53,982 nucleotides of DNA from Propionibacteriaceae bacterium UBA5174. Lineage in GTDB: Bacteria; Actinomycetota; Actinomycetes; Propionibacteriales; Propionibacteriaceae. The notes under the pieces were generated by a model that worked only from the letters and a program-made list of their open reading frames with translations, searched no databases and was not told the DNA's origin. A program made the position numbers and the translations under genes. Shown piece by piece: positions 32,302 to 41,286 of the stretch; the stretch's first letter is position 1; each line of letters opens with the position of its first letter. The DNA lies in the NCBI GenBank assembly GCA_002413345.1, contig DHWU01000054.1, positions 10,467-64,448 of the forward strand, in the 5' to 3' direction.

Positions 32302-33173
32302 ACCCCGTGCTGCTGGCGACAGCTTGCGGAGCACTAGTGGCGGTTGGGATTTGGGCAGTACTCCAAACACTGTTGGCGCCAGTACACCCGCGCCTCAGCG
32401 ACGCCTTGGAATTATTGGAACGCAAACCTGCACCAGCTGACCCTGCCGAAGGTATCGACCGCCTCGGATCCTGGCTGCGCGCGCGATTGCGGCGTCCGAT
32501 TTCCAACACGGCAACCCGTCGGCTTCGAATGGCCGGACGCAGCCTGGACAGGCATTACACCTACAAGGTCGGTTTGGGCCTAGCTGGCCTGTTTCTACCC
32601 CTAATGGCCGCGGCGTTGGGCGGGTGGCTGATCGGTTTCACCGCAACCGTGGTCGCCTTCAGCGCTCTTCCACTAGCTGCGCTCGGGTTCGTCCTGCCGG
32701 ACCTGCTGCTGGCTGCCAGGGAGAAAGACCTGGAAGAAGATGCCACCGAAGCGCTACTGACCTATTTCGACCTGGTGACCTTGGAACGCCTGGCCAACCA
32801 ATCTGCCCCGCAAGCGCTGCGGGCCGCGGCTTCGATTAGCGATGTCACAGTATTCGCCGCGATCCGCGAGACCCTCGAGCGCGCTCGGTTGGAGCAACGC
32901 GCTCCTTATACACAGCTACGCCAACTCAGCACTGAGCTAGGGCTTCCAGCGCTCGCTGACGTTTCAGACGTGATGAGCCTCGACGAGGCTGGTGCTTCTT
33001 TGGCCTCGGCTCTCCAGGCTCGAGTACGCGAACTGCGGGATGCGCACCTGACCAATGCCAAGGTCGCCGCGGCTGACATCTCGGAAAGGATGACCTTCTT
33101 CATGGTCGTCCCAGCGTTGGTCTTCGCTGGCTTCTTTCTCGTACCACCAATCCTCCGGCTGCTTGCCGGCTAG
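32298..33173 (+). CDS. tadC: Tad pilus inner-membrane platform protein TadC
   Basis: A 291-residue second T2SSF-domain protein: helices near residues 3-25, 92-132 and 265-288, with a cytosolic helical domain between (EALLTYFDLVTLERLANQ and DVMSLDEAGASLASALQARV). Partner of TadB in the pilus platform. Four-base overlap with tadB. Confidence 0.88.
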   Translation: MNPVLLATACGALVAVGIWAVLQTLLAPVHPRLSDALELLERKPAPADPAEGIDRLGSWLRARLRRPISNTATRRLRMAGRSLDRHYTYKVGLGLAGLFLPLMAAALGGWLIGFTATVVAFSALPLAALGFVLPDLLLAAREKDLEEDATEALLTYFDLVTLERLANQSAPQALRAAASISDVTVFAAIRETLERARLEQRAPYTQLRQLSTELGLPALADVSDVMSLDEAGASLASALQARVRELRDAHLTNAKVAAADISERMTFFMVVPALVFAGFFLVPPILRLLAG

Positions 33174-33200
33174 ACCCACCCACCAACCAATGGAGATCAG

Positions 33201-33377
33201 ATGAAGACCCTGCACCAGTTGATCGGCTGGGTGATCGCTCCCTGGCCACCACGCGATCAGCGTGGCCTGTCGCAATCGACCGAAATCGCAATCCTCACCG
33301 GAGTTGTGGTCGGAATCGCGATCACTGTCGGGGCCGCCATCACCGTTTACGTGAACGCCAAACTGCCGCGTCCATGA
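33201..33377 (+). CDS. 58-residue pilin-like peptide
   Basis: A short gene starting MKTLHQLIGWVIAPWP, then a basic stretch DQRGLSQSTE followed by a hydrophobic helix IAILTGVVVGIAITVGAAITVYV and a short tail. The R-G-x-S-x-S-T-(E/Q) segment before the helix aligns with the next TadE-like protein, and this layout matches Flp-type pilins that are cut before the hydrophobic helix. TGGAGATCAG lies just upstream of ATG 33201. The stop overlaps the next start (ATGA). Best candidate for the major pilin of the locus. Confidence 0.75.
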   Translation: MKTLHQLIGWVIAPWPPRDQRGLSQSTEIAILTGVVVGIAITVGAAITVYVNAKLPRP

Positions 33378-33721
33378 ATCAGCGCGGGGTATCGGAATCG
33401 ACACAGTGGGCAGTGCTCACTCCGGTGCTGCTGATGCTCATCCTTGGCCTAGTTCAACTGGGGGTCTGGCTCCACGCACGCAACGTAGCTTCTCAAGCGG
33501 CAGCGACTGTCGCCGATCTGCAAGCCTCAGGGAGTACCGACTCCTACGCCGCCGGACGGCGGGTCGCGACCAACGGTGGCTTGACCCAGATTTCGATCAC
33601 CAGCGACGTGAGTCAAGGCCTGACAGTAGTCACCGTGCGCGGACGGGCACCGCTGTTTTTCGACCTCGGCCAAGGCCAGATCGCCGAAAGTGCCGTGCTG
33701 CCGTTGGAGCAGTGGCGATGA
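33374..33721 (+). CDS. TadE-like pseudopilin
   Basis: A 115-residue protein starting MNQRGVSESTQWAVLTPVLL: a short basic leader, one long hydrophobic helix (to about residue 30), then a soluble domain QAAATVADLQASGSTDSYAAG of the TadE type. Such minor pilins are processed and act in pilus assembly. It overlaps both neighbours by four bases. Confidence 0.8.
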   Translation: MNQRGVSESTQWAVLTPVLLMLILGLVQLGVWLHARNVASQAAATVADLQASGSTDSYAAGRRVATNGGLTQISITSDVSQGLTVVTVRGRAPLFFDLGQGQIAESAVLPLEQWR

Positions 33722-34134
33722 ACCAACGCGGCTCGCTCTCGATCGAATTCGCCATCCTGGTGCCAGCTCTGGTGCTGCTGTTCGGCGTGACCGTCGGCGG
33801 GGCACGAGCATGGCTAGCGCGTTCCGGCGTGGAACAACTTGCTGGCGCTGCGGCGCGCGCCGCGTCCCTGGAGCGAACCGCCCCCGAGGCCGCGCGTGCC
33901 GCTAGCCAGCTGGCTGCCCAGCAAGCCAAGGTTGGCGGCCTGAGCTGCGAAGTACTCACCGTCAAGGTGGACACTGCGGCATTTGCGCGCCCGGCAGGCA
34001 CCGTCGGCCAGGTGACCGCCGTGGTCACCTGTGACGTACCACTCTCCGACGTTTTGGTGCCTGGCTGGCCAGGCACTTTGCCGGTGACTGCCTCCAGCTC
34101 GGCTGTGATCGACAGCTTCCGCGGGAGGAAGTGA
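33718..34134 (+). CDS. tadE: TadE-family pseudopilin
   Basis: A 138-residue TadE protein: MNQRGSLSIEFAILVPALVL shows the G-x4-E prepilin-like site followed by the hydrophobic helix, then a soluble domain with two cysteines (GLSCEVLTV and VVTCDVPLSD), probably disulfide-linked outside the membrane. Part of the overlapping pilus operon. Confidence 0.85.
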   Translation: MNQRGSLSIEFAILVPALVLLFGVTVGGARAWLARSGVEQLAGAAARAASLERTAPEAARAASQLAAQQAKVGGLSCEVLTVKVDTAAFARPAGTVGQVTAVVTCDVPLSDVLVPGWPGTLPVTASSSAVIDSFRGRK

Positions 34135-36917
34135 TGCAGCGAGTTCGTGGCGTGGCCGCCATTTCGGCGCTGGCCCTGTTGGTCTTCGGATCCCCGCTGG
34201 CCCTAGCTGCCTGGGGTAGGCACCCGACCGAATCGGTTCGAATCGACGATGGCTCGCTAGTTTTGGTCGTACTCACCTTGCTCGGCTGGCTCGCTTGGGG
34301 CACCTTCTCGGTGGCAACTGCAGCAGAGGCAGTCAGCCTCGCGACCGGAAGACCGCATCGAATACCCGCCCTGGCAGTCGTTCAGGAACTGGCTGGCGGT
34401 CTGCTGGTGGCCGCGATCGCACTACTGCCAGTTTCGGTGTTGATTCCCAACTCCGCACCGCCAGCTCAATCCGTTGAACTCCAACCGGCGATACCCAACC
34501 CTTCGGCGGCCGAACTTGCTTCCGCAGCGGCACCCAACACCACTACTTCGGACGCCGAGTCCTCAAACCCTCAGCCTGAAACCACCTCGACCTACCTCGT
34601 GTTGCCCGGAGACGACCTCTGGAGCATTTCCGAAAGACTGCTCGGCGATGGTCGCCGGTGGCGCTGCCTGGCCGAACTCAACCCGCAACTAGCTGATCCG
34701 CTTAGCGAGCTTCAACCCGGAACTCGCCTGGTGATTCCACAAGCAGAAACGCTTACAACGCAGGCCAAAGCACTCCCGGTGCACACCGAAACCGTAACTG
34801 TCGCCAAAGGCGACACGCTCAGCAGGCTTGCCCGCGACCACCTTGGCCGCGCCTCAAAATGGCCGACGATCGCCAGAGCAAACTCCATCATTGAAGACCC
34901 CGATCACATCGAGATCGGCTGGAAGCTCCGGATCCCGGGCGTACCGACCATTACCCAAACCTCTGCAACGGCAGCCCCGCCCACCAGCGCTCCATCAGAC
35001 TCTTCGTCGAGCTCGGTAGCACCGACCGAGCCAGGGACTGCGCCCGCGCCAGCAGAGAACGTCCCAGTTGAGTCACCAGGACAAGAAGCTGCCAACCCGG
35101 TCACCACCCTCACCTTGGGCACTCTTGCCGCCGCGGCGGTAATCGGCACCTTGGAGGTTCGCCGAGCCCTTCGCCTACGGGAGCGGCCCATCGGTCACAG
35201 ACAGCGACCTGATGATGAGGGTGCGGCCAGGTTGCGGACCGCGCTCGGGGCCACCGGCGGCCCCGATGCGCTTGAGGCGTTGACCGCGGTACTGCGATAC
35301 GTCGGTCACTACTGCCATCAGCACCGCTTAGAACTTCCCGAACTGGCCACAGTGGGCGTCAGTGGGCAGACCATTCGACTCGATTGGGCCCAACCTTGTT
35401 TCGAACCTCCGCCCGGACTCACCGGAAATCTCAGCCAATGGCTGGTGTCCACCGAATCGGTTCCGCTCGCCGACGGCCCGTGCCCGTATCCAGCCTTAGT
35501 AAGCCTGGGCACCGCCCCCGATGGCGAAGTGGTGTTAGTCGACGCCGAACGGTCCCGCTTGTTGGGGGTCTGCGGTCCGGCTGGACGCCGCCAAGACGCC
35601 CTTTCGGCGATGGGAGTCGAGCTCGCCTGCGCCCCCTGGAGTGAAGCAGTGCAACTAGTGGCGGTTGGTAGCGGCGCAGAGTTGATTCGTCTCGCAGGTG
35701 CGGACCGCGTCCAGCTGGCGACCTTGGAACAAGCCAGCGTCACCCTCCGCCGGGTAGTGGAGCGGCGTCGATTCGCCCTAGCCAAGGAGTCAATGAGTCG
35801 ACTTCGGGTAGACCCTGATCGAAGTGATGCGGTGGCGCCGTTCGTGTTTTGTTTCCTCGACGAAGTACCCGATCTGTTGGTGGAAGAGTTCGATCAACTC
35901 CTGGCCGGTGAACCTGTTGGCGTCGCAGTGATCCTCGGCTCCAACGCCGATGTTGAAGCCCAATGGGAGGTCACGGAGGGTCCGGCACGGGTCGAAGGGC
36001 ACCTCACTGGGCGTCCCGGCGGGCTGGCCGCGCACACCATTGACTCCGCTACCCGCGAGCGACTGGCGGAACTGTTTACCGAGACCGAGCCAATCCTGGC
36101 GCCGTGGTGGACCGAAGTCGGGCAAGACTTCCGTTCCTCGCCGATCCGAGATGAGGAAGAATTGGACATCGTCAGGTTGGTTGAGCCCGCTCTTCATCCG
36201 AGGCTGTCCCTGATCGGCCCAGTTGAGTTAGCTGGCGTAAGGGGTCCTGAACCCACCCGATCCAGACAACAACTGATCGAATTATGTGCCTGGCTCACCG
36301 AAAACTCCGGTGCCACCGCCACTCAGATGGCAGCGGCCCTCGCGGTGGCCGAAAGCACTCGGCGCTCTAACCTGAGTCGGCTGCGCGCATGGCTCGGCGA
36401 CGACCCGGACGGCCAGCCCTACCTTCCTGACGCCTACTCCGGGCGGATCAGCCTGCACTCCGCAATCACCTCCGACTGGCAACAGCTTCAACTTCTGCTT
36501 AAACCCGGAATCAACCGAGTATCGGACAACACCTTGGTGGCAGCCCTTCAACTGATTCGCGGCGCCCCGCTTGCCGACGCTGCCCCCGGTCAGTGGTATT
36601 GGGCTGAAGAATTGCGCACCGACATTTCCTCTGCCTTGCGAGATGCCGGGGTGGAACTCGCCAATCGTTGCCTTGCCGAACACGACCTTGACCTTGCGCG
36701 GTGGGCCGCCTCGCGGGCTTTGGCCGTGGCTCCAGAAGATGAACTCCTGGTCTGCTGTCGACTGCGCACCGAGCACCTGGCCGGCAATCAAGACGATGCC
36801 GAACGCTTGGTTAACCAACTCACTCGCCAGGCCCGCGCGCTCGGGGTGGACCTGCTGCCTGAGACTGTCGAGCTCTGCCAGCAAGTGATCGAGGGACGGA
36901 TCCGCGCCCGGGTGTGA
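34134..36917 (+). CDS. LysM and BTAD-domain membrane protein
   Basis: A 927-residue protein. Two or three N-terminal helices (residues 8-28, 42-62, 85-105) lead to a Ser/Thr/Pro-rich linker, two LysM domains (about 153-204 and 220-269; LPGDDLWSISERLLGDGRR and VAKGDTLSRLARDHLGRAS), another linker and helix (about 322-342), a large cytosolic part, and a C-terminal winged-helix plus BTAD region (ELCAWLTENSGATATQMAAAL, then helical repeats). GGGAGG precedes the start. LysM binds peptidoglycan, while BTAD is found in SARP-type regulators, so it may tie wall contact to control of the pilus. Similar proteins close actinobacterial Tad loci. Confidence 0.8.
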   Translation: MQRVRGVAAISALALLVFGSPLALAAWGRHPTESVRIDDGSLVLVVLTLLGWLAWGTFSVATAAEAVSLATGRPHRIPALAVVQELAGGLLVAAIALLPVSVLIPNSAPPAQSVELQPAIPNPSAAELASAAAPNTTTSDAESSNPQPETTSTYLVLPGDDLWSISERLLGDGRRWRCLAELNPQLADPLSELQPGTRLVIPQAETLTTQAKALPVHTETVTVAKGDTLSRLARDHLGRASKWPTIARANSIIEDPDHIEIGWKLRIPGVPTITQTSATAAPPTSAPSDSSSSSVAPTEPGTAPAPAENVPVESPGQEAANPVTTLTLGTLAAAAVIGTLEVRRALRLRERPIGHRQRPDDEGAARLRTALGATGGPDALEALTAVLRYVGHYCHQHRLELPELATVGVSGQTIRLDWAQPCFEPPPGLTGNLSQWLVSTESVPLADGPCPYPALVSLGTAPDGEVVLVDAERSRLLGVCGPAGRRQDALSAMGVELACAPWSEAVQLVAVGSGAELIRLAGADRVQLATLEQASVTLRRVVERRRFALAKESMSRLRVDPDRSDAVAPFVFCFLDEVPDLLVEEFDQLLAGEPVGVAVILGSNADVEAQWEVTEGPARVEGHLTGRPGGLAAHTIDSATRERLAELFTETEPILAPWWTEVGQDFRSSPIRDEEELDIVRLVEPALHPRLSLIGPVELAGVRGPEPTRSRQQLIELCAWLTENSGATATQMAAALAVAESTRRSNLSRLRAWLGDDPDGQPYLPDAYSGRISLHSAITSDWQQLQLLLKPGINRVSDNTLVAALQLIRGAPLADAAPGQWYWAEELRTDISSALRDAGVELANRCLAEHDLDLARWAASRALAVAPEDELLVCCRLRTEHLAGNQDDAERLVNQLTRQARALGVDLLPETVELCQQVIEGRIRARV

Positions 36918-36995
36918 GCACCTTGCTGTCCCCGTCACTCGCAGCTGACCGTTTACGGTGCTGCGGGCGGTGTTGCTCCCGATAGGGTGCCAGCC

Positions 36996-37523
36996 ATGAC
37001 ACGAGTACTGGTCACCGGCGGTGTGCGCAGCGGCAAGTCCCGCCATGCCGAATCACTGCTCAGTGCTGACGCCGCGGCGACTTACCTCACTCCCGGTTAC
37101 CCGGCTGACCACGATCCAGAGTGGGCAGCCCGAGTCGCTGCGCACCGACTTCGGCGTCCCCTGTCGTGGCGGACGGTCGAATCCTTGGACATCGCGACCG
37201 CTCTGGCCGAAACCGACGCTCCGGTGCTGATCGACTGTCTGGGCACCTGGCTGACCCGCCTGATTGACTCCTGGAACGCCTGGGAGGAGCCGGAGGCAAG
37301 CATTGTGGCCAAACTCGACCCTGCGGTCGCCGCGCTGGTTGCGGCCGTAGCCGCCCATCCTGCCGATGTGGTGATCGTGACCAACGAAGTCGGTTGGGGA
37401 GTGGTGAGCCAATACCGCGCGGGGCGGGTGTTCGCCGACAATCTGGGCCGGGTCAATCAACGCGTCGCGCAAGTGTGCGACCAGGTCGTCCTGATGGTCG
37501 CCGGACGCCCGTTGGTGTTGTAG
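36996..37523 (+). CDS. cobU: Adenosylcobinamide kinase/guanylyltransferase
   Basis: A 175-residue CobU: P-loop VTGGVRSGKSRHAE at the N-terminus, VLIDCLGTWLTRLID as Walker B, and IVTNEVGWGVV plus GRVNQRVAQVCDQVVLMVAG at the C-terminus. It phosphorylates adenosylcobinamide and attaches GMP in the nucleotide-loop branch of B12 synthesis. ATG 36996 was chosen over 36987. CobS and CobT, the next enzymes, are encoded on the opposite strand about 0.5 kb away. Confidence 0.93.
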   Translation: MTRVLVTGGVRSGKSRHAESLLSADAAATYLTPGYPADHDPEWAARVAAHRLRRPLSWRTVESLDIATALAETDAPVLIDCLGTWLTRLIDSWNAWEEPEASIVAKLDPAVAALVAAVAAHPADVVIVTNEVGWGVVSQYRAGRVFADNLGRVNQRVAQVCDQVVLMVAGRPLVL

Positions 37524-37558
37524 ACCGACCCGGCCACAGACTTACAAACTGGCCAGCC

Positions 37559-37984
37559 TCACAGCTTGACGGTGAGCAACTCCGTTGGCGCACTGCCCGC
37601 ACCACGGTAGGCAGTCACCTCGATCTCCACCAGGTAGGCCCCGGCCAGTGGGGTAGCGGTGAAGGTGGAGGTGGGGTCGATTCCGCCGAAGGTCTCGCCG
37701 AGCACCTCGATCACGGCATCCCAATCCGCAGCGTTCGGCACGAAGACTTTCGTGGCAACCACATCAGCCAAGGTGGCATCCACTGCCGCCAATGCGCCAG
37801 CAATGTTGGCCACACACTGGCGAGCCTGGCCGGCCGCGTCTGGTGGCATCACCCGAGTGGCGTAGTTGATCCCGGCAGTATTCGACACGAAGATCAGGTC
37901 ACCAACGGCGACTACGCGGGAGTATCCCGCCTTGGTTTCGAACGGGCTACCAGTCTTCACCTTGACGACTTTGAGCTGACTCAC
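37559..37984 (-). CDS. RidA/YjgF-family protein
   Basis: A 141-residue RidA-like protein: FVSNTAGINYAT near residue 28, QARQCVANIAGALAAVDATLADVVATKVFV in the middle and YLVEIEVTAYRG at the end. The family hydrolyses reactive enamine/imine intermediates, usually as a trimer. GTG 37984 has GGAGGA just upstream. The arginine normally seen in the R-x-x-Q-x segment could not be placed with certainty, so deaminase activity is not assured. Confidence 0.85.
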   Translation of the reverse strand: MSQLKVVKVKTGSPFETKAGYSRVVAVGDLIFVSNTAGINYATRVMPPDAAGQARQCVANIAGALAAVDATLADVVATKVFVPNAADWDAVIEVLGETFGGIDPTSTFTATPLAGAYLVEIEVTAYRGAGSAPTELLTVKL

Positions 37985-38069
37985 GACTTCCTCCAGATCC
38001 TGATTGCGAGCCATAAGTGTCGCTGACAAGGATTTCAGTCCTGTATCACCGGATCAGTGGCACCCAGAA

Positions 38070-38831
38070 TCAGCCAATCGCCGACACCAACAGCAACATG
38101 GTGGCCGCCAATTCCACCGCAGCCCCCAGGACGTCACCGGTGATCCCACCGAAGCGTTTGGTGGCCAACTGAATCAGCCACGCCACTAACAGCACCGCCA
38201 CCATCACTGCCGTGATTGGCACCCAAAAGGGCTGAGTGGCCAAGACCGCTGCCGCGGTGGCGAACCCGCCGACCACCAGCCAACTTCCTACCGCCGCCGG
38301 TGTTGGCACGCTGCCAGCGACCATCGCCCCAAGGCCCTCCTCCCGGGCAGCCGGCACACCAGTGAGGCAACCCAGCGCCAGAGCTGCTCGGGACGCCGCC
38401 ACCAGCACTGCGAATTCCAGCCAGCCCCAGGGGCGACCCAGCAATACGCCTGCCGCCAGTACCTGCGCCAACCCGGTGAAGATCAGCGCCGCGACTCCCA
38501 TCGGGCCAATGTCGCCAGACTTCATGATCGTTAGGGCTTGGTCGCGCTCCCGCGCACTGCCTAGGGCGTCCACGGTGTCAGCCAAGCCGTCCAGGTGCAT
38601 CGCTCGAGTGCCTAACACCAGCAACGCCACTGCAACTACCCCGGCCAAAGCGGACGGCAGGCCGAGCAGCAACCCGCCCCAGCCAGTCAAACCAGCCAAA
38701 ATCGAGATCGGCAGCACTGCCAGCGGAGCCACCAGCATGGCGTTACGCGCAGTGCGTCGGCCAAGATCGGTGGGCGGACGCACCGGAATGATCGTGAGCA
38801 ACCCGGTGGCCAGGCGGTAGCTGGCGAACAT
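38070..38831 (-). CDS. cobS: Adenosylcobinamide-GDP ribazoletransferase (cobalamin synthase)
   Basis: A 253-residue integral membrane protein with six or more helices. The family motif HLDGLADTVDALGS with the adjacent RERDQALTIMKSGDIGPMGVAAL is unmistakable. It joins adenosylcobinamide-GDP to alpha-ribazole at the membrane. Its start overlaps the cobT stop by one base (TGATG). Confidence 0.95.
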   Translation of the reverse strand: MFASYRLATGLLTIIPVRPPTDLGRRTARNAMLVAPLAVLPISILAGLTGWGGLLLGLPSALAGVVAVALLVLGTRAMHLDGLADTVDALGSARERDQALTIMKSGDIGPMGVAALIFTGLAQVLAAGVLLGRPWGWLEFAVLVAASRAALALGCLTGVPAAREEGLGAMVAGSVPTPAAVGSWLVVGGFATAAAVLATQPFWVPITAVMVAVLLVAWLIQLATKRFGGITGDVLGAAVELAATMLLLVSAIG

Positions 38832-39868
38832 CAGCCCAGATCACTCAGCTGGGCGATGCCAGTCAAAGCCGCCACTGCTGAACGCAAGATCGGCACCGCC
38901 ACCACAGCGCCGCTGCCTTCACCCAGCCGCAACTTCAAATCGACCAGCGGAACCAATCCCAACCGATCCAAAGCCAAGGCCTGGCCAGGCTCAGTGGAAC
39001 GGTGCCCGGCCTGCAACCAGGCTTTGGTTCCTGGTGCATAGTCCTCGGCGATTAGCGCTTCGGCAGCGGCGATTACCCCGTCAATCAGCACCGGGACGCC
39101 CCGGCGAGCCGCACCAGCGATGAAGCCGACCGCGGCTGCAAAATCGGCGGCGCCGACTGCGGCCAGCCGGTCCACTGGGTCAGCCAGGCGCGCGGCTCCG
39201 ACCCGGTCCAGGGCCGCATCGATCACGGCGATCTTGTGATTCAAGGTGGTGTCGTCGATGCCGGTGCCTCGCCCAGTGACTGCCGCAGCCGAGATGCCCA
39301 AAGTGGCCGCGATCAGCGCAGCGGCAATGGTGGTATTGCCAATCCCTAGGTCGCCAGCGATCAACAACTGAGCGCCGTCGGCGATCTCTGCCGCGGCAAT
39401 CTCGTCTCCAGCGGCCAAAGCCTGTTCAACCTCAGCCAAGGTCAGCGCGTCAGCGAGGTGAATCGGCTCAGAGGAGTGGCGCACCTTGTGGCGTCCAATT
39501 TGGGGCAGCTGGGGAAAGTCCACGGCCACAGCAATATCGTGCACCGAAACCCGCACATTGTTGGCCGCAGCCAGCGCAGAAACCCCAGCGTGACCCCCCG
39601 CGATGCCAGCAACCATCGCCGCAGTGATCTCAGTCGGGTACGCCGACACCCCGCTGGTGGCCACCCCGTGATCACCAGCGAAGACCACCACTCGCACATC
39701 GTCGAGTTGGCGTGGCGGGCACGCTCCTTGCACTGCGCACACCCACGCACCGAGGGTTTCTAACTCACCTAAAGCGCCAAGTGGCTTGGCCTGGCCGTCG
39801 CTGAGCTGGCGGGCAGCGGCGTAGGCGGTATTGCTTGGTGCGGCCACCAAAGTGATTGGTTGAGTCAT
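38831..39868 (-). CDS. cobT: Nicotinate-nucleotide--dimethylbenzimidazole phosphoribosyltransferase
   Basis: A 345-residue CobT, which activates the lower ligand of B12. Motifs include VVVFAGDHGVATSGVSAYP, LLIAGDLGIGNTTIAAAL, TGRGTGIDD and the C-terminal LRLGEGSGAV. ATG 39868 follows GGAGG by five bases. It heads a cobT-cobS operon. No cobalamin riboswitch is visible in the 166 bp upstream. Confidence 0.95.
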   Translation of the reverse strand: MTQPITLVAAPSNTAYAAARQLSDGQAKPLGALGELETLGAWVCAVQGACPPRQLDDVRVVVFAGDHGVATSGVSAYPTEITAAMVAGIAGGHAGVSALAAANNVRVSVHDIAVAVDFPQLPQIGRHKVRHSSEPIHLADALTLAEVEQALAAGDEIAAAEIADGAQLLIAGDLGIGNTTIAAALIAATLGISAAAVTGRGTGIDDTTLNHKIAVIDAALDRVGAARLADPVDRLAAVGAADFAAAVGFIAGAARRGVPVLIDGVIAAAEALIAEDYAPGTKAWLQAGHRSTEPGQALALDRLGLVPLVDLKLRLGEGSGAVVAVPILRSAVAALTGIAQLSDLG

Positions 39869-40034
39869 GCTCACCTCCGGGTTCGCTTCACCCTATGGGG
39901 TCTGCCGCACCGGCGCACGCCTGCCGTTGACCGTGCCCCACCTGCGTCAACCACTGTGTCAACCACCACTGTGCCAACCACCGGCCTGAAGCTTCGGCTG
40001 GCGCCTGGCCAAATAACGATCCTGATCGAAGAAA

Positions 40035-40454
40035 TCAGAACTTGGTGCAGGCGGCGCCTAAATCAGCAAGGGCCTTATTCAAGTCGGCGGTAGCGGTGGT
40101 CAGCGTTTCCTGATCGATGCCGGAAGCCTTGCCTTTGCTGGCATCCAGCGTTGAAGACATGCGTTGCCCAGCAGCCGCCATCTTGTCCAGTGCCGCACCA
40201 ACGTCAGCATTGGTGACCTCTGCCCGCGCACTCTGCACGCTCGTCACGATTGCGTCCACCGAAGCTCCCGCCTGAGTCGGGTCGCTGGCCGCCTTGTTGG
40301 CCGCAGCGGTCAATTGGCTCGACCAGTCCTGCATGGAACTGGCGATCGTGCTGCAAGCCTCGACCCCAGACTGCTTTCCGGACTGCAAGGCCGAACAGCC
40401 GCTCAACAACAGGCCAGTCGCCAACACGGCACCGAGTAGACGTAGCAACCTCAT
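40035..40454 (-). CDS. Small lipoprotein
   Basis: A 139-residue exported lipoprotein. The signal MRLLRLLGAVLATGLLLSGC ends in a lipobox (LLSGC), so Cys20 should be lipidated. The mature part is Ala/Thr/Ser-rich and helical, with two cysteines (EACSTIASS and LGAACTKF) that may pair. Unknown role at the cell surface. About 160 bp separate it from the cobT start; it is not clearly linked to B12. Confidence 0.75.
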   Translation of the reverse strand: MRLLRLLGAVLATGLLLSGCSALQSGKQSGVEACSTIASSMQDWSSQLTAAANKAASDPTQAGASVDAIVTSVQSARAEVTNADVGAALDKMAAAGQRMSSTLDASKGKASGIDQETLTTATADLNKALADLGAACTKF

Positions 40455-40717
40455 GTGGGACCAACTTCTGTTCGTTCGGGTTCGGAAAAAAGAACTCTAG
40501 GCGCTGGCTGTAGATCGCGACAGCTCCCGCACGTTAGCCTGGTCCAGAACACGTCAGTATCGGCACCAGACTCACCCCCGGCACCGGTAGTGCCAACCCC
40601 AATTCCGCCCTGGCTAAGCCCATGCATTGGGATGTGCAATTCTGCGGACCTCCGTAAGTTGCGCCCGATTGCCCGCGTCAACTTGTATGGGAAGAACGCC
40701 CTTACAGGGAGGATTAC

Positions 40718-41167
40718 ATGCCACCAATTTCGATGAACTCCAAGCATTGGGAACTCGACTCCACTAGCGCCGATCTGATGGTTACCGCCACTCCTGCTCA
40801 GGCGGAGAATTCCGACCAGACCCCTGATGATGGTTCAGCGACTCCCTTCGGCGAGAGCTTGGCTTGGACCCTGGTTCGTTTTCACGACCGTTTTGGCAAG
40901 AGCTGGGTGCCCGGTCGGATTGTCCTTCGAGCCGACACCCTTGAGTTTCGGCCACAGCGCGGGGCGCTTGTTGGTGGCGAGCTCACCTACGTTGCAGTTC
41001 GTTTTCCTGAAGTGGTTTGGGTAAAGGTCGACTCCCGGATCTTCCGAACAGCGGTGAAGATCGCGATTTCTTCTGGCCATGTGATCAGTCTGCGGTGTCG
41101 GTCGGCGAAGGCCTTGGCTGACCGCCTGGTGACAGTGATCGCGGCCTCCCGCTCCGGCGCTACCTAA
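40718..41167 (+). CDS. PH/GRAM-like domain protein
   Basis: A 149-residue soluble protein. After an acidic, disordered N-terminus, residues 52-140 (VPGRIVLRADTLEFRPQRGA, VRFPEVVWVKVD, GHVISLRC, SAKALADRLVTVI) follow the strand order of a bacterial PH- or GRAM-like domain ending in one helix. ATG 40718 has AGGGAGG upstream. Function unknown; it lies between the lipoprotein and the TetR operon. Confidence 0.65.
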   Translation: MPPISMNSKHWELDSTSADLMVTATPAQAENSDQTPDDGSATPFGESLAWTLVRFHDRFGKSWVPGRIVLRADTLEFRPQRGALVGGELTYVAVRFPEVVWVKVDSRIFRTAVKIAISSGHVISLRCRSAKALADRLVTVIAASRSGAT

Positions 41168-41217
41168 CCGTCCATCCGCCACCGCGATCCAGCGAGCCCG
41201 CCAGTCGCCCGGATCGT

Positions 41218-41238
41218 TGACCGACCGACGGTCGGTCA
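41218..41238. promoter_or_regulatory. TetR-type operator
   Basis: Perfect 9-base arms TGACCGACC and GGTCGGTCA around GAC, 48 bp before the TetR-family gene. Typical size and symmetry of a TetR autoregulatory site. Confidence 0.8.
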
Positions 41239-41286
41239 TTACGCTGGAAGGTGCGTTTGAGATGTTTCACCCAAAGGAGGGTGCCC

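Noticed and set aside
39869..40034. Possible cobalamin riboswitch before cobT-cobS
   Set aside because: The region is short, with GTCAACCAC-type direct repeats; I see no B12-box-like sequence on the coding strand.
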